Position numbers and translations under genes: made by a program. Below are positions 5,801-10,757 of a stretch of DNA of 10,757 bases, piece by piece. Within the stretch, counting starts at the first letter, position 1. Each line of letters begins with the position of its first letter. Below the pieces are notes generated by a model that saw only the letters and a program-made list of their open reading frames with translations, made no database searches and was not told the DNA's origin. Origin of the DNA: an uncultured Clostridia bacterium (GTDB taxonomy: Bacteria; Bacillota; Clostridia; Christensenellales; Borkfalkiaceae); contig CANRIY010000050.1 in NCBI GenBank assembly GCA_947630775.1, forward strand, positions 1-10,757, in the 5' to 3' direction.

Positions 5801-8800
5801 AACTTACGGAAGAACAGGCGCGCGCCGTCCAAACAAAGGGGAAGGTCATCGTCTCTGCGGCGGCGGGGAGCGGAAAGACCGCCGTCATGATCGAGCGGCT
5901 TGTCGGGCTCGTGCTCGCGGGCGCGGATGTGAGGGAAGTGCTCGCCGTCACCTTCACCAAAAAGGCGGCGGCGCAGATGCGCGACCGTCTCCGCAGTGCG
6001 CTCTCCGAACGGCTTGCGCGGGCGGAGGGGGAAGAGCGGGAACGGCTCCGCATCCAACTTGCCGAACTTCCGCTCGCCGAGATCAGCACGATCCACGCCT
6101 TTTGCGGACGGCTCGTGCGGTCGAACTTTTTCCTCGCCGATACGGACGCCGCCTTCCGCATCATCTCTCCCGACGACGCCGAGGGGCAGACACTCAAAAA
6201 CCGCGCCCTCGACGCCGTGTTCGAAGAGGCGTATGCGGCCAAAGACCCCGAATTTTTCAATCTTCTCGGCGTGTATTTCCGCAAGAAAAAGGACTTAAAG
6301 CTCAGGCGCATTCTTCTCTCCCTGCACGCAAGCATGCGGGAGACCGCCCACTGGCGGGAAGAGGCGCTTTGCGAAAGGGACAATTTCGGCGAAGCATGCG
6401 AGTATCTTGCCCAATGGTACCGTCGGCGGGCGGAACTTCTGTCCGCGCGGCTCGACGATCTCGGCGCATTCTTTGCGGAAAACAACCCGCGTGCGCTCGC
6501 GGTGGCGGCGGACGTCGTCGCGGCGTGCAACGCGCTTTCGGGAAAGACGCTCTTCGAGATGACAGAAATTGCTTCCGAGCCCATCAAGATCGGCGTCATG
6601 CCGCGCATGACCAAGGCGACGGGGGAGGAGCTTGCCGCACTCAAATATCTCTCGGGCGCGGGCAAGGCGATCAAGGCGATCTATGCCGAGCTCCGCGGGT
6701 TTTCCGACGAAGATACGGAGAAACAAGCGCAGGCGGACGCGGACGAAAGAAGGCGGGCGCTCTTTTCCCTCGTGCTCCGCTTCGACGACGCCTATGCCGC
6801 CCTCAAACGGGAGGCGAACGTGCTCGATTACAACGATCTCGAGCAGCTCACATTAAAAATTTTGGAAAATGAGGAGGCCCGCCGCGCCGTCCGCGCGAGG
6901 TTTACCTATCTTTTTGTGGACGAATATCAGGACGTCAACCGCATGCAGGAGCGCATTCTCTCCCTTCTTGCGGGGGAAGAAGTCTTCCTTGTCGGCGACA
7001 GTAAACAGGCGATCTACGGCTTCCGCGGGAGCAATTCGGCATTCTTCGAGGAAAAGCGCAGGGAATTTTCCGCGTTCGGGGGAGATCTGCCCCTCACGAT
7101 GAATTTCCGCTCCGCTCCCGCCGTGATCGATGCCGTGAGCCGCGTCTTCGAGCCCCTCTTCCCGTCCTACGAACCCATGCGCCCGTGCGATCGGTTCGGG
7201 GAACACGCGGGCGGGGTGCTCGTCCATATCGTGCCCAAGGAAAAGAGTGAACCGAAAAAACTTTCCGTCTATTCCGTCACGGAAAGCACGGGCATGGATG
7301 CCCCCGATCAAATCGCGGAGCGCATTGCCGACATCATAGAAGCAGAGCTCGCACGCGGGGAGGAGGGCATCTTCGATGCGGACAGCGGCACCCTTCGCAA
7401 AGTCACGTTCGGCGACATTGCCGTCCTCGTCCGCAAGAATTCGGGGGAAATGGACAGGGTCGTGCGCGCGCTGAACGGGCGGGATATCCCCGTCTGCGCC
7501 TCCGCAAAGGTCAATGTGTGCGACTTCTTCGAGGTGCGGCTCCTCATCGACTGGCTCTCCTATCTCGACAATACGGAGCAGGACATCCCCATGGCGAGCG
7601 CGATGCTCTCCGCCGTCGGGGGATTGGATGAGGAAGAGCTTGCGGCCGTCCGTCTGCGCTTTCCCTCCGCCTACGCCTTCCGCACCGCCTGCAAGATGTA
7701 TGCGGACAAGATGGCGGATCCCCTCTCGCAAAAACTTAAAACCTTTTTCCGTACGGCGGAAGCCCTCCGTCTCCGTGCACAGGCGCTTCCCGCTTCGGAT
7801 ATCTTAGGCTCACTTCTCGCAAGCGGGCTTGAGGCGCAGATCGCGGCGTCGGGAAGCGGCTCCATGCGCCTTTCGCGGGTGAGAAGGTTTCTCTCGGAGA
7901 GCGAGGGCATGAGCGTCCATGCCTTTCTCGCAAAGCTCAAAGCGATGGGGTACCGCCTCGATTACGCGGGCGGCGGGGGCGAGGACGCCGTGCAGGTGCT
8001 CACTATGCACGCGTCCAAGGGCTTGGAATTCCCCGTTGTCATTCTTGCCGACCTCGACGTCCCCTTCCATGGGGCGGACCGTGACGATGTGGTCTTTACG
8101 GAGCAGTTCGGCGCTGCGCCCGCTGCGTTCGGCGAGGACAGAGTCGCCCGCGAGACGGTGCTCCGCCGCGCCACCGTGAAATTGCAGGAAGAAGAGGAAC
8201 TTTCGGGGGAGCGGAATCTCCTCTACGTCGCCATGACCCGTGCAAAATACCGCCTGCATCTGATCTTCGAAGGCAGGGAGCGTGCCGTCGATCCCGTCTT
8301 TGCGGACAGGCTCTCCGATCTCGTCGATCTCACATGCTTCGCGGACTGCGCTGCACCGCTTACATACGAGAGGGCGCCCATTGCCCGCCATGCGCTTGCG
8401 GGGAAGGGGGAGACGGCTTCGGTCGAAAAACTCCTCGCCCTCTACGAAAAGCCCTATCCCTACGAGAGCAGCGTCTGTCTCCCGCTCAAGAGCTCCGCGA
8501 CGGGGCTCATGCGGGAGGAAAAATCGCACAGCGCTCCCGAAAAGAAGGAGCAGGGGGCGCACGGGGGGCATTCCACGGACGAGGGGCTCGCCTACCACGC
8601 TTTTTTGGAGCATGTTACATTCGGGCGTCCCGCCGCGGAAGAGCTCGCTCGGATGCGCGAAGAGGGGATCTTGAGCGAAGAGCAGCTTTCCCTTTTAAGT
8701 ATTGAGAACCTGCAAGCGATCCTCGCGCTTCCGACCATGCGTGCGCTGGAGGGAAAGCGGATCTGGCGGGAGCAGACCTTCCTCATCGAACTTCCCGCTT

Positions 8801-9054
8801 GCGAAGTCATGGACACGGATGCCCGCGACGAGGTGCTCTTTCAGGGGGCGATCGACCTTCTCACCGAGGACGAGGATGGCTTTACGATCGTGGACTATAA
8901 GTACTCCGCCCGCGACGACGACAAGCTCCGCGACGCCTATGCGCTTCAGATCAAGCTCTACAAAAAGGCGGTCGCCCGCGCAATGAAGGTGGATGAAGGT
9001 ACGGTCAAGGCGCGGATCGTCAACATCGCCCGCCTGCGCGAGATCGGAATGTGA
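5797..9054 (+). CDS. addA: AddA helicase-nuclease subunit
   Basis: AddA is the motor and the 3'-strand nuclease of the AddAB double-strand-break repair enzyme, working in the cytosol on chromosomal DNA ends. The 1085-residue product shows the superfamily 1A helicase motifs in order: Q-motif glutamine Q7, Walker A AAGSGKT (22-28), VTFTKKAA (Ia), STIHAFCG, Walker B DEYQD (375-379), VGDSKQAIYGFRGS (III), MNFRSAP (IV), TMHASKGLEFPVV (V) and LLYVAMTRAK (VI). A C-terminal RecB-type nuclease follows: H934 in AYHAFLEH, D1020 in GAIDLL, and D1033 with K1035 in VDYKYS. All catalytic positions are intact, so the enzyme is probably active. The frame is open upstream to 5707, but the ATG at 5797 is chosen because it overlaps the addB stop (ATGA), has AGGGGGG seven bases before it, and begins the conserved LTEEQ. 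It is somewhat shorter than B. subtilis AddA (about 1230 residues). It is translationally coupled to addB. Confidence 0.96.
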   Translation: MKLTEEQARAVQTKGKVIVSAAAGSGKTAVMIERLVGLVLAGADVREVLAVTFTKKAAAQMRDRLRSALSERLARAEGEERERLRIQLAELPLAEISTIHAFCGRLVRSNFFLADTDAAFRIISPDDAEGQTLKNRALDAVFEEAYAAKDPEFFNLLGVYFRKKKDLKLRRILLSLHASMRETAHWREEALCERDNFGEACEYLAQWYRRRAELLSARLDDLGAFFAENNPRALAVAADVVAACNALSGKTLFEMTEIASEPIKIGVMPRMTKATGEELAALKYLSGAGKAIKAIYAELRGFSDEDTEKQAQADADERRRALFSLVLRFDDAYAALKREANVLDYNDLEQLTLKILENEEARRAVRARFTYLFVDEYQDVNRMQERILSLLAGEEVFLVGDSKQAIYGFRGSNSAFFEEKRREFSAFGGDLPLTMNFRSAPAVIDAVSRVFEPLFPSYEPMRPCDRFGEHAGGVLVHIVPKEKSEPKKLSVYSVTESTGMDAPDQIAERIADIIEAELARGEEGIFDADSGTLRKVTFGDIAVLVRKNSGEMDRVVRALNGRDIPVCASAKVNVCDFFEVRLLIDWLSYLDNTEQDIPMASAMLSAVGGLDEEELAAVRLRFPSAYAFRTACKMYADKMADPLSQKLKTFFRTAEALRLRAQALPASDILGSLLASGLEAQIAASGSGSMRLSRVRRFLSESEGMSVHAFLAKLKAMGYRLDYAGGGGEDAVQVLTMHASKGLEFPVVILADLDVPFHGADRDDVVFTEQFGAAPAAFGEDRVARETVLRRATVKLQEEEELSGERNLLYVAMTRAKYRLHLIFEGRERAVDPVFADRLSDLVDLTCFADCAAPLTYERAPIARHALAGKGETASVEKLLALYEKPYPYESSVCLPLKSSATGLMREEKSHSAPEKKEQGAHGGHSTDEGLAYHAFLEHVTFGRPAAEELARMREEGILSEEQLSLLSIENLQAILALPTMRALEGKRIWREQTFLIELPACEVMDTDARDEVLFQGAIDLLTEDEDGFTIVDYKYSARDDDKLRDAYALQIKLYKKAVARAMKVDEGTVKARIVNIARLREIGM

Positions 9055-9060
9055 GCGCAT

Positions 9061-9089
9061 TCGACAATTTCAGACAAAATTTGTAAAAA
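9061..9089 (+). promoter_or_regulatory. Weak candidate promoter before the membrane protein gene
   Basis: TCGACA (9061-9066, five of six to TTGACA) is followed after 17 bases by TAAAAA (9084-9089, four of six to TATAAT) in a locally AT-rich stretch just past the addA stop. If used, transcription would start near 9096, inside the left arm of the hairpin at 9091-9125. The -10 match is poor, so this is only a candidate. Confidence 0.3.
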
Positions 9090-9129
9090 AACTCCCGCAC
9101 GGAAGGTCTATCCTTGTACGGGAGTTTTT
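9085..9129 (+). terminator. Terminator-like hairpin after addA that covers the next gene's ribosome binding site
   Basis: ACTCCCG (9091-9097) pairs with CGGGAGT (9119-9125), extended by A9087-A9090 with T9126-T9129. An inner AAGG/CCTT pair (9103-9106 with 9112-9115) continues the structure with internal mismatches. The right arm runs into TTTTT, giving the form of an intrinsic terminator for addBA. The GGGAG at 9120-9124 is also the only ribosome binding site for the ATG at 9133, so the stem would hide it in read-through RNA. Confidence 0.78.
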
Positions 9130-9132
9130 GAT

Positions 9133-9723
9133 ATGACATATTTGGAATCTTTTTTGTCCGTCTTGGAACAGTTGCCCGACTGGTGGATCTTTCTTCCGCC
9201 CGCGCTGCTTGTCGCCGCGGCGATCCCGCTTGTCCTCTTCAAAAAGAGGGGGATCTACCGCCGTGTTGCCTTTGTTTTGGGGGCGGCGGCGTGCCCGCTT
9301 CTCCCCGAAGCGGGGGCGTTTTTCCTCTATGCGGGGCTCTATACCGTGTTCGCGTTTTGCCTCGATCTCCTCTTTCTGATCCCCAAGCGCAAGAGGGAGA
9401 GCCGTGCGGAGCGGATCTACCGCAAATTCAGGCCCGAGACGGAGCCCCTTCCCAAGAAGGAACGCCCCATGCCCCCCAAGGTGTGCTGCTACGATCTGCC
9501 GCCCGAGCCCGCCGAAGAGAGCGGCATGCGGCTGGAACACGTGACGGCGCTCCTCGAAAAGCTCAAAAAGGAAAAACTTGTTCCCGCCGACCGTTTGGAA
9601 GTGGAGCTCATCTCCCAAAATGTGGCAAGATTCAAGGACCGCCCCCTAACGGCGAGCGAGCGGGAATCACTCAGCGACGCTCTCTCGTCCGTACTGCGCT
9701 TCACGGCAAAATACAAACTTTGA
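9133..9723 (+). CDS. Small three-helix membrane protein with cytoplasmic tail, unknown function
   Basis: I do not recognise this 196-residue protein. It has three predicted hydrophobic helices: about 17-36 (after a WW pair), 45-57 and 61-83. Basic residues lie between helices 1 and 2 (KKRGIYRR) and directly after helix 3 (KRKRESR), and an acidic E59 lies between helices 2 and 3. By the positive-inside rule the N-terminus faces out and the tail of about 110 residues faces the cytosol. The tail has a proline-rich segment with a CC pair (PKVCCYDLPPEP), then two amphipathic helical stretches (about 131-160 and 170-196). No enzyme motif is visible. The start is the ATG at 9133 with GGGAG eight bases upstream, inside the right arm of a terminator-like hairpin. 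It follows addA on the same strand but is probably not in the same transcript. It converges on the PRC-barrel gene with only 11 bases between stops and no terminator there. Confidence 0.8.
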   Translation: MTYLESFLSVLEQLPDWWIFLPPALLVAAAIPLVLFKKRGIYRRVAFVLGAAACPLLPEAGAFFLYAGLYTVFAFCLDLLFLIPKRKRESRAERIYRKFRPETEPLPKKERPMPPKVCCYDLPPEPAEESGMRLEHVTALLEKLKKEKLVPADRLEVELISQNVARFKDRPLTASERESLSDALSSVLRFTAKYKL

Positions 9724-9734
9724 ATCTGGAAGCC

Positions 9735-10535
9735 TCAATAGATGTTGGAGATCGTGTTCACCGTGAGCGAAAGGAGTTTTCCCTTGCGGCGCGCCTGAGA
9801 GATGATCTCGGGCGTGATCCGCTCCCCCGCAAGCGCCACGGGATTGCCGTAGGCGTCGAACACGCTCCGCACCACCCTTCTCCCGAGAAGGTTTCTCCCG
9901 CCCGCGTCGTATGTTACGGTCGCGGGCGTTTTTCCGCTCTCCTGCACTTCCGTTTGATTGGGGTTCTCGGACATGGGTGTGTTGTTCTTCGTCTCTTCCG
10001 AAGAAACAGGGTTTTCGGGCATGGGTGCGGGCTCTTCTTCCGATTGCGGCGGGTTCTCGGACATGGGCGCGCCATTTTCCGCCAAGACGGGATCCTTTTT
10101 GCGGACAGACTTTGTGCGGCGTTTTGCGGGACGGGGACCCTCCGTGTAGACGATGACGCTCTTTTCAAACGCCGCCGTGTCGGCGGGATACCCCGTGCGG
10201 ACGCCGTCCTTCACAACGACGATCACGGGTTCGCAGTCGCCGAAGAGCCAGTCGCCGACGACGCCGAGAGCTTCCCCCTTTTCCGTAAAGACCTGCGCGC
10301 CGATGGGGGCGGGCACGCCTGCGGGGGCGGGGAGATAGAGTTTGTTGACGATCAGTGCGTCTCCATTGGAGCGGATCGCGCGGGCGGGAAGATAAAATTC
10401 CTCCTCTTCCGTATCGGCGGCCGATAGGGAAGAGAGCGCCTTCATGTCCCGCGTCAAATACGCGCCCGTGACGTAGCCGAGCTGTTCCCCCGACGGGGAG
10501 AGTATGGATTTTCCGATGAGCGAAGAAAGTTGCAT
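9735..10535 (-). CDS. PRC-barrel domain protein with repetitive linker and C-terminal extension
   Basis: The product is a 266-residue soluble protein without a signal peptide or membrane helix. Residues 1-65 (SSLIGKSILSPSGEQLGYV, later FYLPARAI) look like a PRC-barrel, a small beta fold found in proteins of RNA processing, sporulation and photosynthesis. Residues 68-131 look like a second, weaker barrel (GAQVFTEKGEALGVVGDW). A basic patch follows (KRRTKSVRKK, 138-147), then an acidic, proline-rich linker with three PMxENP repeats (157-192). The end (about 215-262, LLGRRVVRSVFDAYGNPVALAG) resembles the sandwich-barrel hybrid motif seen in RNA polymerase beta-prime. The exact role is unknown. 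The ATG at 10535 is preferred over an in-frame GTG at 10544, because AAAGAGGTGA (complement of 10541-10550) is a strong ribosome binding site for the ATG and itself contains the GTG. No strong promoter was found upstream; CCGACA with an 18-base gap to CAAAAT is the best weak match. Confidence 0.85.
   Translation of the reverse strand: MQLSSLIGKSILSPSGEQLGYVTGAYLTRDMKALSSLSAADTEEEEFYLPARAIRSNGDALIVNKLYLPAPAGVPAPIGAQVFTEKGEALGVVGDWLFGDCEPVIVVVKDGVRTGYPADTAAFEKSVIVYTEGPRPAKRRTKSVRKKDPVLAENGAPMSENPPQSEEEPAPMPENPVSSEETKNNTPMSENPNQTEVQESGKTPATVTYDAGGRNLLGRRVVRSVFDAYGNPVALAGERITPEIISQARRKGKLLSLTVNTISNIY
9961..10067 (-). repeat. Degenerate in-frame tandem repeat encoding PMxENP units
   Basis: Three near-identical 17-base blocks on the plus strand (9961-9977, 10009-10025 and 10051-10067, of the form GGGTTCTCGGACATGGG) are spaced 48 and 42 bases apart. 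They lie in the coding frame of the PRC-barrel gene and encode PMSENP, PMPENP and PMSENP at residues 157, 171 and 187. Both spacings are multiples of three, so copy number could vary without breaking the frame. Confidence 0.85.
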
Positions 10536-10649
10536 GATTTTCACCTCTTTGCCCTATGGTACGCGAAAAGTGCCCCCTCGGCGCAAAGAGATTTTGAAAG
10601 AAGAGGGCAGATTTTGTCGGTTGTTTCGCTTGTTTTTTGCGTCCTATCC

Positions 10650-10755
10650 TGTCATTTCGAGCAAGGCGCCCGCGGCGAACCGCCGCGGGCGCCGCCGTCG
10701 AGAAATCTCGGCATTCAAATGCGGTAGAGATCCCTCGACTTCGCTCGGGATGACA
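10650..10755. repeat. Miniature inverted-repeat element (TGTCAT...ATGACA), 106 bases
   Basis: The terminal arms TGTCATTTCGAGC (10650-10662) and GCTCGGGATGACA (10743-10755) match at 11 of 13 positions, and the two mismatches become G-U pairs in RNA. Inside are a perfect 13-base-pair hairpin with a 3-base loop (10665-10677 with 10681-10693) and a second hairpin in which ATCTC (10705-10709) pairs with GAGAT (10727-10731) and GCATT (10711-10715) with AATGC (10718-10722). The whole element can fold as a three-way junction. It has no coding capacity. Elements with ends of this type are, from general knowledge, common between genes in gut Bacillota. Confidence 0.85.
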
Positions 10756-10757
10756 AA

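Noticed and set aside
6853..7731. A 292-codon minus-strand frame inside addA
   Set aside because: It is antisense to the intact helicase motifs of AddA, and its residues show no domain.
9183..10427. A 414-codon plus-strand frame across the membrane protein and PRC-barrel genes
   Set aside because: It lies out of frame with one and antisense to the other, has Arg/Pro/Gly-rich composition and no domain; long shadow frames are expected at this GC content.
10536..10544. GTG start three codons before the PRC-barrel ATG
   Set aside because: The GTG is part of the AAAGAGGTGA ribosome binding site for the ATG at 10535.

Overview
The window looks like a chromosomal segment of a GC-rich member of the Bacillota, most likely class Clostridia and plausibly from a gut or host-associated community. 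This is inferred from the tilS-hpt gene pair, an AddAB-type (not RecBCD-type) recombination nuclease, a Gram-positive style lipoprotein, strong GGAGG-type ribosome binding sites, and the hairpin-rich intergenic repeats that are common in Clostridia genomes. I cannot name the genus from sequence alone. No rRNA, tRNA, CRISPR array, transposase or phage gene was seen.

Layout. (1) 1-336: 3' end of tilS (tRNA-Ile lysidine synthetase), cut by the window edge. (2) 337-1070: about 740 bases without a convincing gene, built almost entirely of short inverted repeats; a 42-codon minus-strand reading frame of uncertain reality (333-461) sits at its left edge and overlaps the tilS stop. (3) 1083-1622: hpt (hypoxanthine phosphoribosyltransferase), ending in a bidirectional terminator at 1627-1655. 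(4) 1669-2643, minus strand: an unrecognised beta-rich lipoprotein with a clear sigma-A promoter. (5) 2644-2776: a short divergent promoter region. (6) 2777-9054: the addB-addA operon with a 4-base ATGA overlap, encoding both subunits of the helicase-nuclease that processes double-strand breaks. (7) 9085-9129: a terminator-like hairpin whose right arm contains the ribosome binding site of the next gene. (8) 9133-9723: a small three-helix membrane protein of unknown function. (9) 9735-10535, minus strand: a PRC-barrel protein with a repetitive acidic/proline linker and an extra C-terminal domain. (10) 10536-10649: upstream region of that gene, with no strong promoter. (11) 10650-10755: a complete miniature inverted-repeat element that folds into a three-way structure.

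How the parts work together. tilS (decoding of AUA codons) and hpt (purine salvage) are housekeeping genes that are often adjacent in Bacillota; here a repeat block has separated them. AddA supplies the motor and one nuclease domain. AddB supplies the second nuclease domain and an Fe-S staple but has no Walker A motif, so the complex should be driven by a single motor. The lipoprotein, membrane protein and PRC-barrel protein have no recognisable link to DNA repair. Most of the window is ordinary chromosome. The less-explained parts are the repeat-derived DNA, the hairpin over the ribosome binding site, and the three uncharacterised envelope or regulatory proteins. I did not find convincing evidence of a new multi-gene system.
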